Shown: piece after piece, positions 23,513 to 31,516 of the stretch
Layout: every line of letters begins with the position of its first letter
Numbering within the stretch: the stretch's first letter is position 1
Source: a virus
DNA: 39,530 nt
Direction: 5' to 3' (one strand)
IMG/VR virus record: IMGVR_UViG_3300044644_002430
Location: 1-39,530 of that record
The notes under the pieces: model-generated
The model's input: the letters and a program-made list of their open reading frames with translations, nothing else
Told to the model about the DNA's origin: nothing
Database searches by the model: none
Position numbers and translations under genes: made by a program

Positions 23513-25108
23513 ATGATGGATTTTGCAAAGGTTGTTAAGAAACTATTAGCAGAAGCTGACCCCACCGGACCAGCATCTGCTTCTCCCGGAGACTTGCCTA
23601 AAGCAAAGGAGTTTTTAAAGAACAAAAAAAGTAATTTACAAGCAGACTATGTGGTGTTTAAAAATTTCTTAGGAGTTGATGTATTTCCTATGGCTGAATT
23701 TGAAACAATTATTGACAAAACATTCAACCTCGCAATTAGAGACACGAAAGACTTTCAACAAATTCCAAAATTTTTGTCAGCATATCCTTTATTGGACTTG
23801 TTTGCTTCCATTCAAAGAATTTTTATTGATAATCAATCTGACTTAAACAAAGCTAATTCTTTAGCCGAGGGAACATACAACGAATGGAAAAAAAGATTAG
23901 CTAACCTTAAAGGAAGTGCTCCTTTAGACTTTATTGCTACCAACACTTGGGCAACATCAATTAAAGATTATTATCTTTCAAAGCAAACTAAATTCAATGT
24001 AGGAGAATTAAAATACGATGCTTACGGAGCAGTTAGTATTGCTGATGGTATTTATAAATTAATGGCTCAACGAGCAAGTTCGGGATTTAAAAAATTACCG
24101 CCAGAACATTTTACTCCATCAGCTCTTGGTGAAAATGTAAATCCGTTTTTACAAAAAATTTTAGAAACCCCAAAAGCTTATACATCTGGAACTATTCCCT
24201 ATCCGGATAAAAAAATGGAAGCTATTTATGGACAAGAAACTCCTTCAATGATATTGGAAGTAGCTACTCATGCATACAATCTATTTGAACAACAATTAAA
24301 CGAAAAGGTATTAAAATACAGACAAAATCAAAATTATGAAATTAATTCCGGTCTATATGATGCTAAGTCAGACAAGGTTAATCAAGTGGCCAAACAAGAA
24401 GCGTATAAATTTTTTCTAAACAATAAAATTGTTTGGAGTACATACATTAAAAATTTAACAAGTTCAAATGCAGAAGTTCCAAAAGAAGAATCTTACTCTT
24501 TTGAAAATATTTTTGTTAATTTGACCTCGCATGTTCTAAAAGAAGCTTTAAAGTCTCCAATATATACAGCAAAAAGTGGAAATTCTTATGTATTTAGTTT
24601 TAATTTTTTGGATGGTAATGTAACAATTATTGACGCCAAAACTAACAAAACTGTTAAAACCCTGTCCCAAGAAACAATCGGAAAGCTTATAAGAAAATAT
24701 AAAGAAGGAAAAAAGGGAGCTGAATCCATTAACGGTACGGAGCTAATACAACACTTAAATCAACTTTCCTTAGGAAAAACAGATAACTTGGCAAAAAGCG
24801 CAGCTGCTACAGCTGAAAATATTTTACAAGGGGTAGGTTTGGAACAACAAACGCCAGGATCTGGTTCATCTGAGGAGGCATCAAACGTTAACACTCCCTC
24901 TACTTTTGATGAAGGCAAATATAGTTTTGCTGATATTAAAAAATACAAAGACGAAAACAAGTATGCTGAGAACCTTTACCAATCATTAGAGGAATTATCT
25001 AATTATACCAGAAAAGCTTTTGATTGGGAAGCGTTTGGACAAGCTGGAGGTAAGTTTTTAAAAGCGCTTGGAAGCTTAGGATCTCCCCAGGTTGGTGGCA
25101 AGAATTAA
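23513..25108 (+). CDS. Large late protein with capsid-targeting-like N terminus
   Basis: 531 residues from ATG 23513 (a second ATG follows directly). The open frame extends 119 codons upstream but that part reads across the divergent 23204 gene and both promoters. The N terminus MMDFAKVVKKLLAEADPTGPA is an amphipathic helix ending LLAE-A, matching the L-x-E/A site of the T4 prohead protease. The bulk is helical, with no recognisable enzyme motif. The C terminus is rich in Gly/Ser (QQTPGSGSSEE and GSLGSPQVGG). Probable internal head or other structural protein. It ends 33 nt inside the convergent primase gene. Confidence 0.65.
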   Translation: MMDFAKVVKKLLAEADPTGPASASPGDLPKAKEFLKNKKSNLQADYVVFKNFLGVDVFPMAEFETIIDKTFNLAIRDTKDFQQIPKFLSAYPLLDLFASIQRIFIDNQSDLNKANSLAEGTYNEWKKRLANLKGSAPLDFIATNTWATSIKDYYLSKQTKFNVGELKYDAYGAVSIADGIYKLMAQRASSGFKKLPPEHFTPSALGENVNPFLQKILETPKAYTSGTIPYPDKKMEAIYGQETPSMILEVATHAYNLFEQQLNEKVLKYRQNQNYEINSGLYDAKSDKVNQVAKQEAYKFFLNNKIVWSTYIKNLTSSNAEVPKEESYSFENIFVNLTSHVLKEALKSPIYTAKSGNSYVFSFNFLDGNVTIIDAKTNKTVKTLSQETIGKLIRKYKEGKKGAESINGTELIQHLNQLSLGKTDNLAKSAAATAENILQGVGLEQQTPGSGSSEEASNVNTPSTFDEGKYSFADIKKYKDENKYAENLYQSLEELSNYTRKAFDWEAFGQAGGKFLKALGSLGSPQVGGKN

Positions 25109-26104
25109 TTTGTGTTTAATGCTGGCTTCTGCTTTGCTTGCCGAATTTTTTACAATAAAATTCCACGGAATTTCGTCTAGCTGTAAACTACAACAAATTT
25201 CATTAAAGTCTTTGAATTTAGAAAACTCTTTTGGCCACATGAATATCCGTTTTCCTTTTTGAATGTAACTTTCAATTTTTTTAGAGGTTTGTTTGTTGTT
25301 TTTGTCATTATCAAAAACCCAAATTTGTTGATAACCAATTAAACTATTCAGTTGTTGTATTTGCTTTTCTGTTGGAGATAGTGAAGCCATTGCTACTCCG
25401 TTTTTAACAAACATTGAATCAATTGGTCCCTCGAAAATAAAAACATACGGTATCTCAGAATTAATATTGTTAATTCCAAACAATTCTTTTTCTCCAAACT
25501 TTGTTAGATATTTAGGAAATTGATTTTGAGTTAAAGATCTGGTTTGATACGAGGCTACTTTTTTAGAATTATTGTAAAAAGGTATTACCAACCTATTTTT
25601 ATGCACTTTGTCTTCCAACGACAAATAAAATCGCTTGCAGCTATTAACTGCAGTAAATAACCGTCTGTTGTGACAATATTCTAAAGCTAATTTTACGTAT
25701 TTGTTCCCTGCATAAAACTGAAGTTGTGTTTGGTCAGCAAGATCAATAGAATTCTCAGGCAAACTTGGAATTTCTAACTGGTCGATTGTTTGATTCGCGG
25801 GCCGAATTACACTCGTGGCTGTTGTAGTTAATCCTTGTTTTTCGTTATTCTTTTTAATTATTTCCGGAAAAGTCCATCCGGTCACTTCTTTAACCCACTC
25901 AAATGGTCTCCATGATTTTACGCAGTTATGACAATATATGTATTGTTTGTGCGGAAAGTAAAACAACCTTCTTGATCTACCAGCTGATTTACCTTCTTTG
26001 CATACAGGACATTCTGCATTAAAAACATTTTGATACTTTTTGTATATAGGTCTTTTACAAAAAGAATAAAGGGTTTCAATTAAAAACTCTTGGTGTAGTT
26101 CCAC
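25076..26104 (-). CDS. 61: DNA primase, DnaG/T4 gp61 type
   Basis: 342 residues from a GTG at 26102-26104; no in-frame ATG fits the domain. The zinc-binding domain is CPVC (32-35) with CHNC (58-61). The TOPRIM domain has IFEGPID (E225) and VFDNDKN (D265, D267), the metal ligands of primase. SLSPTEKQIQQL lies between them. It makes RNA primers on the lagging strand with gp41 helicase, encoded at 433-1788. No C-terminal helicase domain is present, as expected for T4 gp61. The gene stands apart from the other replication genes. Confidence 0.9.
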   Translation of the reverse strand: MELHQEFLIETLYSFCKRPIYKKYQNVFNAECPVCKEGKSAGRSRRLFYFPHKQYIYCHNCVKSWRPFEWVKEVTGWTFPEIIKKNNEKQGLTTTATSVIRPANQTIDQLEIPSLPENSIDLADQTQLQFYAGNKYVKLALEYCHNRRLFTAVNSCKRFYLSLEDKVHKNRLVIPFYNNSKKVASYQTRSLTQNQFPKYLTKFGEKELFGINNINSEIPYVFIFEGPIDSMFVKNGVAMASLSPTEKQIQQLNSLIGYQQIWVFDNDKNNKQTSKKIESYIQKGKRIFMWPKEFSKFKDFNEICCSLQLDEIPWNFIVKNSASKAEASIKHKLILATNLGRS

Positions 26105-26139
26105 TAACTTATACTACTACCCAGAAATCAAATAACAAC

Positions 26140-26541
26140 TTATTTTTTAGCAGCGTTAATAATGAAACTTTTGAGGTTTTCGGAAATAGAACGCAACGTC
26201 TCAGCCACTCTTACAATTTCAGAACGAGTTCTGCCAGAAATTCCATCAAAGGGGGTCCCTGGGCGATCTAAGCGAGAAACTATGCTTTGAAGAGAACTTT
26301 CTTCAGTGCCGTTAAGCTTATTAGCAAATTCCTCTAAGTCAGTAATATAGCTTGATATGTTGTTTGATGGAACTACAGGCTGCTGAAAAGGATCCTGCAT
26401 ATCTCCGTCTTCAACAGGAGGTTGTTCAGGCAAAGGAAGTGGCTCTACGTCATCAAAATCTGTTGGGTCAGCAACCTCTGTATTTTCGATTTTGTCTTGT
26501 TCTGCCACAAAAACCTTGTTATATAAATCATCAAACTTCAT
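26140..26541 (-). CDS. Late protein with capsid-targeting-like N terminus
   Basis: 133 residues. MKFDDLYNKVFVAEQDKIEN gives the same N-terminal helix as the 19395 and 23513 products (xKFxxxxxKVxxxE), with VAE as possible cleavage site. A long acidic and proline-rich stretch (about 20-57, e.g. PLPLPEQPPVEDGD) follows, then a helical C-terminal half. Likely a virion or scaffold-associated protein. Transcription is from the CATAAATA at 26547, 5 nt before the ATG. Divergent to the membrane protein gene at 26552. Confidence 0.68.
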   Translation of the reverse strand: MKFDDLYNKVFVAEQDKIENTEVADPTDFDDVEPLPLPEQPPVEDGDMQDPFQQPVVPSNNISSYITDLEEFANKLNGTEESSLQSIVSRLDRPGTPFDGISGRTRSEIVRVAETLRSISENLKSFIINAAKK

Positions 26542-26546
26542 AATTA

Positions 26547-26554
26547 TATTTATG
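26547..26554 (-). promoter_or_regulatory. T4-type late promoter CATAAATA
   Basis: Minus-strand CATAAATA, 5 nt (TAATT) before ATG 26539-26541. The last bases of this motif, read on the plus strand, are the ATG (26552-26554) of the divergent membrane protein gene, so promoter and start codon overlap. Confidence 0.7.
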
Positions 26555-26914
26555 CTAACCGTAGAGTTTTTTTACTTAATATTTTGGAATGTGTTATTAT
26601 CAATAATTTGGTTCAAATCTGATTGGATTTTATATTATTCTCAATTATTGGGAGTAGCTCCTAATTTTAGATTACAATATTCTAAATTTATTAAAACCAA
26701 TTCTAATTTGTTTTTTCCTGATTTTTTGTATAAATGCTCTCTTGATACAGACAACAAAATTAAAAAATTTATATTAAAGATGATTAGCTGTCCTGTGTGC
26801 TTTTTGTTTTGGTCATCAGTTATCGGGTCATCGATAATGCAAGATGTTAGATTGACTGCTCCAATTTATGTAATATCGTTGTTTATATTTTTGCAAATAA
26901 AAAATTCGATTTAA
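26552..26914 (+). CDS. Integral membrane protein of unknown function
   Basis: 120 residues from ATG 26552. Three hydrophobic segments are visible: 2-22 (LTVEFFYLIFWNVLLSIIWF), about 80-95 around CPVCFLFWSSVIGSS, and 102-116. The CPVC pair at the start of the second segment might bind a metal or form a disulfide; DUF1360-type phage proteins have a similar C-x2-C before a helix. Function unknown, possibly host membrane alteration. It ends 32 nt inside the convergent nuclease gene. Confidence 0.6.
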   Translation: MLTVEFFYLIFWNVLLSIIWFKSDWILYYSQLLGVAPNFRLQYSKFIKTNSNLFFPDFLYKCSLDTDNKIKKFILKMISCPVCFLFWSSVIGSSIMQDVRLTAPIYVISLFIFLQIKNSI

Positions 26915-27677
26915 TACAATCCAACATTAGCTTTATTTGATTGGTAATGTCTTCTAGCTCATACTCTTTGTATGAATCATTTTCCACGTTAAACCAAATT
27001 ATTTTAAGCTTTGATATTTTTAGCTTGGTATATTTTTCAATAAAATATTTGTACGTGTTTAGTTGAATTGTATATTCATTCAACTCCCCTTCAGTCATAA
27101 ACTCAAATGGATAAAACAACTTTCCGTACTTGCTATATTTTTCCATTTTTTTGTTTGTTTTAAAATCTAAAATCTCTAATTCGTTAGTGTGCTCATTATA
27201 ACAAAGCATGTCAGACGTACCACAAATTTTTGTATCTTCTAAATCTCCAACAACAAATTCACTTCGTACGCAATGCAAGTGCTTATTGTTTTCATAAAAA
27301 CTTAAAAAGTGTTTGACTAACTTAGGAAAGTTCTCTTCTATTTTTTTCTTATGATCAAAACCCAACTTCTGTAGATTGCCCTCATACGCTATTTTTTTAT
27401 TAGCATAATAATTTTCAATATATTTGTGAAGCATGCTGCCAATTGTAGTAGAGTACAAGTTGTTTGCTTCCCACTCAGCTTTAATTTGATCAACTGCTAC
27501 CTTTCGTTTATTTGCTACTCTTTTTGCTGCACTCTCAACATCAAAGGGACGCTTAAAATGTTTTAAGGTTTTGGTTACTGATAAGCTATTTGTTTGTTGT
27601 CCGTCTATTAAATACGTGTGAGTATCCTCAACGAATGTGATCCTATTGAAAATGGATAACTCTTTAAATACATCCAT
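26883..27677 (-). CDS. PD-(D/E)XK (RecB/Cas4-like) nuclease
   Basis: 264 residues. GSMLHKYIENYY (about 79-90) is the first conserved helix with H84. CGTSDML (about 152-158) supplies the Asp, ILDFKTNKK (about 169-177) is the D-x-K catalytic strand, and QLNTYKYFIEK (about 204-214) is the QxxxY motif of RecB-family nucleases. The complete set predicts an active exo- or endonuclease, probably in recombination, host-DNA breakdown or packaging. No iron-sulfur cysteines as in Cas4. It starts on a shared TAATG with the upstream 71-aa gene. Confidence 0.83.
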   Translation of the reverse strand: MDVFKELSIFNRITFVEDTHTYLIDGQQTNSLSVTKTLKHFKRPFDVESAAKRVANKRKVAVDQIKAEWEANNLYSTTIGSMLHKYIENYYANKKIAYEGNLQKLGFDHKKKIEENFPKLVKHFLSFYENNKHLHCVRSEFVVGDLEDTKICGTSDMLCYNEHTNELEILDFKTNKKMEKYSKYGKLFYPFEFMTEGELNEYTIQLNTYKYFIEKYTKLKISKLKIIWFNVENDSYKEYELEDITNQIKLMLDCIKSNFLFAKI

Positions 27678-27892
27678 TAGTTAGTAGACACCTTTTCGAT
27701 TAAAAACAGACCAAGATTTTTTCCAACTTCTCTGAGCGTTCCGAGCATTATTTTGCCTTCCCAATCCCATTTTACAAAATCTCCGTCTTCATAATCTACG
27801 GAAAGTTTCGTGTTAATGTTTTCTGAATAGTTTTCGGAGTCGAAGTAAAACGTTTCCCCGTCTTTATATACGAATGCTGATATGTTTGTCAT
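27677..27892 (-). CDS. Hypothetical 71-aa protein
   Basis: Not recognised. It is a small beta-rich, acidic protein with YKDGETFYFDSENYSEN and VKWDWEGKIMLGTLREVGKN, a pattern like a small SH3- or Tudor-like barrel. It shares TAATG junctions with both neighbours, so it belongs to a four-gene minus-strand unit from 28535 to 26883. Confidence 0.55.
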   Translation of the reverse strand: MTNISAFVYKDGETFYFDSENYSENINTKLSVDYEDGDFVKWDWEGKIMLGTLREVGKNLGLFLIEKVSTN

Positions 27893-28326
27893 TATTGTTT
27901 ACTGATAAAATTCTGAATGATATTGCTTTTTTGAGATTTTGGATAAGCATATTTATACTTTCCCCATTGCTTTATGTCAACGTGTTGTATCCATAATTCT
28001 CCTGCAATGTGATCTATGCTGTTTTCGATCATAAAAACATCATCACAAGTCATTTCAGGAATCGTGCAGTAGTGATAATCTTTCCATAAGTCTTTCTTTA
28101 CAGCAAGATGGTGACCAAGTTCGTGAAAAAACGTATGTAACATTTCTTTACGAGTTTGCTTTAAATCTAAAAACAAACTATTAGTAAAAGCGTTATATGT
28201 TCCTCTCACAAATTTGGCTCTATTTGAAAATGTGATTGTTTTAATTCCTTGCTCTTTAGCAAAAGCACAAACAGCTTTTCTAAATTCTTGTTTTTTTAAT
28301 TTGGAATTGTTAAATGTTTTTTTCAT
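27892..28326 (-). CDS. Small zinc metallopeptidase-like protein (HExxH)
   Basis: 144 residues. HTFFHELGHHLAV (about 64-76) holds HELGH, the gluzincin/ImmA-like zinc motif (H68, E69, H72). A third ligand may be E/D near MTCDDVFMIENSID, where E lies in a helix about 35 residues later. NRAKFVRGTYNAFTNSLFLD before it forms the usual edge strands of a SprT/M78-like minimal metallopeptidase. Substrate unknown: host protein cleavage or control of a phage protein is possible. It overlaps the upstream gene by 4 nt. Confidence 0.68.
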   Translation of the reverse strand: MKKTFNNSKLKKQEFRKAVCAFAKEQGIKTITFSNRAKFVRGTYNAFTNSLFLDLKQTRKEMLHTFFHELGHHLAVKKDLWKDYHYCTIPEMTCDDVFMIENSIDHIAGELWIQHVDIKQWGKYKYAYPKSQKSNIIQNFISKQ

Positions 28327-28535
28327 TCAAACACAAATTGTGTTCCATACAGCAACGACTTGTTGTCGTGTCCTTTTAATAACCAATATTCTTTATGCTT
28401 TGTAAACTCCACTATAACATTATCTACAATTCTTTCAACTATCAATGTATTTTGATTAACACTTTTTACAACGCATTCTTCATAAGACATCGTTATGCCT
28501 TTAAAGTAATATTGTATTTTTCCTTTATCCTTCAT
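28323..28535 (-). CDS. Hypothetical 70-aa protein
   Basis: Not recognised. The chain is a run of short strands (KIQYYFKGITMSYEECVV, TLIVERIVDNVIVEF, YWLLKGHDNKSLLYG), as in a small beta-barrel. It is the first gene of the unit that includes the metallopeptidase and the nuclease. The ATG lies just after the 28546-28569 hairpin. Confidence 0.5.
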   Translation of the reverse strand: MKDKGKIQYYFKGITMSYEECVVKSVNQNTLIVERIVDNVIVEFTKHKEYWLLKGHDNKSLLYGTQFVFE

Positions 28536-28545
28536 TTTTAAATTA

Positions 28546-28580
28546 GGGAAGCTCTTTAAAGAGCTTCCCTTTTTTATTTT
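28546..28580. terminator. Intrinsic terminator, strong T-tract on plus strand
   Basis: GGGAAGCTC-TTTAAA-GAGCTTCCC (28546-28569) is a perfect 9-bp stem with a T-rich tract (about 11 T with one A) to the right. The tract favours plus-strand termination, although both flanking genes are on the minus strand, where only TAATTTAAAA follows. It may block antisense transcripts from the 26552 direction, or act weakly as a minus-strand terminator after the DUF932 gene. Confidence 0.65.
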
Positions 28581-29461
28581 TAAGCTGCAATTTTTCCCTT
28601 CTTACCGTCTTTTACGATTAGATCCATTAGAGCTTTATTAAGAGCTTGGGAATCAAACTTCAGAGTAGTTTCAGCTCCCTTCCAAAGGAGTTGGTTGACA
28701 CGAACTGAGTCAGAGTATCCACGGATTGGTCGGGAGAACCCCTCAATACCGCGAACGAGGTTTTCTTGGACGCGATTCAATACTTGCCATGTGTTGTTAC
28801 CGTTATCCACGTCTCGGCGGTGTGTAAGAAGCTTTTCAACAGTCTGTCCCATATCACGAAACCGCTTAGGCATTTCTGGACGATAGTTGTAACGTCCTTT
28901 AATAGCAAACTGAGCATAAGCAACTTGCTCTCCTTCAGTCAATTCTCGAGACTGAAAGTCGTTAATTGTTTGATTAATAACCGGGAAGCGTTCAGAAATT
29001 GCTGAGACTTGATCCATAATTTGTTCAAGTCGATCATCTGAAAAGCGATGTTTTACTCGGATTGTTTCCGCTGGTCCACTAGCTACAATAAGTCCGTTGG
29101 AACACGCAAACTTGAAATAACCAATAGCGAACAACAAGCGCTTAGTCTTGTCGTGAGAGTTGAACATTTCAATGCGAGGAATGCCTTCAATGGGCTGACT
29201 AGCCAGATCTCGTTGGTAGTTACGAGCAACGTCAAGATCCCGCTCTTGAACTAACGTTACTCGGTGCTGAGCATGAGAGTTACGGCTTTGAGCGCTCGCT
29301 CCAGTAATGCGCCATCCGTCTTCATGAACGCGTTCCAGAATTTCACGAGTAGATACAAATTGATAGCGGTCAGAAACGCGCTCCGATGGGCCAGTAGCTC
29401 CAATGGAAGGAACTCGGCTGATTGCTTCATCTATGGTTAGTACTTGCAGTGTGTCGTTCAT
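28580..29461 (-). CDS. DUF932 phage/plasmid-like protein, foreign base composition
   Basis: 293 residues from ATG 29459-29461. The block EMFNSHDKTKRLLFAIGYFKFACSNGL (about 108-134) is the DUF932 signature (NSHDGSxxxxxxxGxxRxVCSNG). A helical domain follows and then a lysine-rich C terminus. Function is unknown; DUF932 proteins occur on phages and plasmids and some are linked to anti-restriction or replication. Two sampled 60-base stretches are about 47% G+C against about one third for most of the window, and codons ending in C or G are frequent (CGC, GTC, ACC), suggesting recent transfer. A terminator lies directly after it. Confidence 0.8.
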   Translation of the reverse strand: MNDTLQVLTIDEAISRVPSIGATGPSERVSDRYQFVSTREILERVHEDGWRITGASAQSRNSHAQHRVTLVQERDLDVARNYQRDLASQPIEGIPRIEMFNSHDKTKRLLFAIGYFKFACSNGLIVASGPAETIRVKHRFSDDRLEQIMDQVSAISERFPVINQTINDFQSRELTEGEQVAYAQFAIKGRYNYRPEMPKRFRDMGQTVEKLLTHRRDVDNGNNTWQVLNRVQENLVRGIEGFSRPIRGYSDSVRVNQLLWKGAETTLKFDSQALNKALMDLIVKDGKKGKIAA

Positions 29462-29528
29462 ATATTTGATTGTTACAAGGACTACCATACATGAGTTAAA
29501 CGGACAAGACAACAAAAAAGTTTAACGT

Positions 29529-29714
29529 TCAAGCTTGTTTTTGTGTAACCAGGTCTTTTAAAGCATCTTCAAACGACACAAATTTTATTTGATCTGAGCT
29601 TGCCGTCAAATTATACGGTTCCACTTCGTCTCGAATTTCAGACAATTGCTCAAACACATTACTCAACAATTGTTGTATTTGAGGATCTTTTTCTATTTGT
29701 ACTCCAAACGGCAT
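29529..29714 (-). CDS. Hypothetical 61-aa protein
   Basis: Not recognised. It is a small helical, acidic protein (QLLSNVFEQLSEIRDEVEPY). It starts directly after the endolysin stop on the same strand, so it is probably the last gene of the lysis transcript, with possible unrelated function. Confidence 0.5.
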   Translation of the reverse strand: MPFGVQIEKDPQIQQLLSNVFEQLSEIRDEVEPYNLTASSDQIKFVSFEDALKDLVTQKQA

Positions 29715-30335
29715 TTAACTTATAGCTGATTCGATTAGTTTGGCTTCTGCTTCCCTGCGTTCCAATAAACCATCTAAATTTTTACCCACCCAGATTCGTT
29801 TCATTTTTCTAAATTCTTTTGCTATTTTATTATAGTCTTTTTTTAGTATTAACTCTTTTAAGCTTAACATTTCTTTCCTAGAATCTCCCTTTAAACTCGT
29901 TCCTCTGTTAAACACCAAAGACACTATGGCTCCATAAGCATCCGGATGTAAATTATTTAAACCAGGAAAAGTTTTTTCAGCTAATTTGGTGAATTTGGGC
30001 CACGTTAATGTTTCAAAAATATCCAAGGCCTTTTCCCAATCTACGGTTATGCCTGCTTGTCTTAGTGTTTTAGTATAGATTTTGCCCCGCTCTCCTGTTT
30101 TTCCAGAGGACTCTGTTATCATCTGCACTTGGTCTTTTGGTAAAAATGAAAATATTTCAGATAGTTCAGATGGAGAATAATAACCACAATCCACTCCAAT
30201 AGCTATCGTAGGACCAGAAGCTCCGCCTGGCCATGTAAATTTAGACAAGTATTTTTTATAATATGACTCTCCTCCACCTACTTCATATTTTAATAACAGC
30301 TCTAAAGAATTAGAAGAAGGTTTATTCGAGTTCAT
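29715..30335 (-). CDS. Endolysin, lysozyme-like muramidase
   Basis: 206 residues from ATG 30333-30335, which has GAGG six bases before it (one of the few Shine-Dalgarno-like sites here); an ATG two codons upstream is possible. LLLKYEVGGGESYY holds the catalytic Glu position of the lysozyme fold. TIAIGVDCGYYSPSEL is the strand-loop part, and AYGAIVSLVFNRGTS (about 137-151) with RKEMLSLKELI matches the VSxVFNRG helix of pesticin/T4-lysozyme-like enzymes. No signal peptide is present, so it needs the holin for release. It overlaps the holin gene by 14 nt. Confidence 0.83.
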   Translation of the reverse strand: MNSNKPSSNSLELLLKYEVGGGESYYKKYLSKFTWPGGASGPTIAIGVDCGYYSPSELSEIFSFLPKDQVQMITESSGKTGERGKIYTKTLRQAGITVDWEKALDIFETLTWPKFTKLAEKTFPGLNNLHPDAYGAIVSLVFNRGTSLKGDSRKEMLSLKELILKKDYNKIAKEFRKMKRIWVGKNLDGLLERREAEAKLIESAIS

Positions 30336-30747
30336 AATCATCCTCTTTAGCGTTGGAGTTTATGTAAGTAACCTCTTCTTTTATAAACGTATTTTGTCCT
30401 TGTAAATTTACGTTGCTTGCAGATTGCATTTTGTAATCTAAAACCGTCTGCACCCCTAAATAGCTCGCAATTATTATAGCTAAAATTTTAACAGTTTCCG
30501 TAAACAAGGATACGAACGGAACAGTTAATGACGGCTGAGCTGCAGTCAAGAACAACACAGCAATGCTAGCGGCATAAAACAAAATGAGAATTACTACAGA
30601 ACAAAAAACAACAAAAAACTTTTTAGAAGCCAAAAAATTTATTTTACTCATGTCTGTTTTATACTCAGGAGGAGTATTAGGAGGTATTTCTCCAGCGTGC
30701 AGCATAGAGCTTGCAGTTTTAGCTATCTGTATAATTCTTTCCCACAT
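30322..30747 (-). CDS. Holin-like membrane protein
   Basis: 141 residues. After a soluble first 45 residues come two hydrophobic helices, about 46-69 (FFVVFCSVVILILFYAASIA) and about 78-98 (VSLFTETVKILAIIIASYLG). A polar tail follows. Size, two segments and position just upstream of the endolysin fit a class II-type holin; it could instead be an unrelated membrane protein. Its role would be to open the inner membrane at the time of lysis. It begins 4 nt after the 38-residue membrane protein gene. Confidence 0.65.
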   Translation of the reverse strand: MWERIIQIAKTASSMLHAGEIPPNTPPEYKTDMSKINFLASKKFFVVFCSVVILILFYAASIAVLFLTAAQPSLTVPFVSLFTETVKILAIIIASYLGVQTVLDYKMQSASNVNLQGQNTFIKEEVTYINSNAKEDDYELE

Positions 30748-30751
30748 ATCT

Positions 30752-30868
30752 CTAAAACAAACTTCTTAAAATAAAACCAACAACAACTCCTAAAATAAAA
30801 ACAGTTTTTGTCGGGTGGTTCCAAATAAATGCATTAATTGATTTTCCTATTTTGTTTATTGTATTCAT
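30752..30868 (-). CDS. 38-aa single-helix membrane protein in lysis module
   Basis: The ATG at 30866-30868 opens a 38-codon frame, too short for most gene callers. It has a basic N terminus (NKIGKSINAF), WNHPTKT, then one hydrophobic helix (VFILGVVVGFILRSLF, about 22-38). It fits exactly between the spanin stop (30870) and the holin ATG (30747). A second holin, antiholin or pinholin-type regulator is likely from context. Not identified by family. Confidence 0.6.
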   Translation of the reverse strand: MNTINKIGKSINAFIWNHPTKTVFILGVVVGFILRSLF

Positions 30869-30869
30869 A

Positions 30870-31484
30870 TTAAAGTATTCCTTTTATTCGTAAATAAGTT
30901 GCTCCTCCTATTGCAGCCAACAAACTAATTATTATAATATTACGTTGAAGTATTGCTAAATCCTTTTCTACTATTTGCTTCTGCATTCTATTAAGATCGA
31001 CAATCATTTGATTAGCATAAGCCTCTTGTTTAGCTAATTCGTTGTCTACTTCTGCTTTAAATTCTAATGTTTGTTTGTAGTCCTTTTTAAGTTGTTCAAA
31101 TGTTTGCTTATCTTTTAATAGCTGTTGATATTCCTCTGTGTTAACGACAACAACAGTATCGTTTTTATACTGTTCTGGAATAACCAGTACTCTTTGTTTG
31201 TTGACTGGTATTGGAGTTTTTGGTTTAGCTTGACTAGCTACAACCGGGATTGTTATATCTTTGAAAACAGAAGATATTTCAATTTTGTTTTTTGGAGGTT
31301 TTACTATACGAGCAGCTTCAGAGGCGTATGAGTTAGCCAAATCTATACGAGCTCGTTCAAAAGAATCTCGAGTAGCATAAACTGCTCTTGACAAAGCTTG
31401 GGATTGCTTCTCGGTATACACTGTGCAAGAAACAAGCAACAGCAAGACTGTTACGCAAATTAATCTAGCAATAGAATGTCTCAT
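30870..31484 (-). CDS. Unimolecular spanin (u-spanin) candidate
   Basis: 204 residues. The N terminus has two basic residues, a hydrophobic core and a lipobox LVSC (C20), so a lipoprotein of the outer membrane is predicted. A proline- and lysine-rich stretch (about 60-100) and a coiled-coil (about 117-165, KDKQTFEQLKKDYKQTLEF) span the periplasm. A C-terminal transmembrane helix (NIIIISLLAAIGGATYL, about 182-198) ends in a short basic tail. Lipid anchor plus C-terminal helix in one chain is the design of T1 gp11-like u-spanins, which fuse inner and outer membranes in the last lysis step. It lies first in the lysis module. Confidence 0.75.
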   Translation of the reverse strand: MRHSIARLICVTVLLLLVSCTVYTEKQSQALSRAVYATRDSFERARIDLANSYASEAARIVKPPKNKIEISSVFKDITIPVVASQAKPKTPIPVNKQRVLVIPEQYKNDTVVVVNTEEYQQLLKDKQTFEQLKKDYKQTLEFKAEVDNELAKQEAYANQMIVDLNRMQKQIVEKDLAILQRNIIIISLLAAIGGATYLRIKGIL

Positions 31485-31516
31485 GCCTATACTTAGGCAA
31501 AAGACAAAAATAAAAA

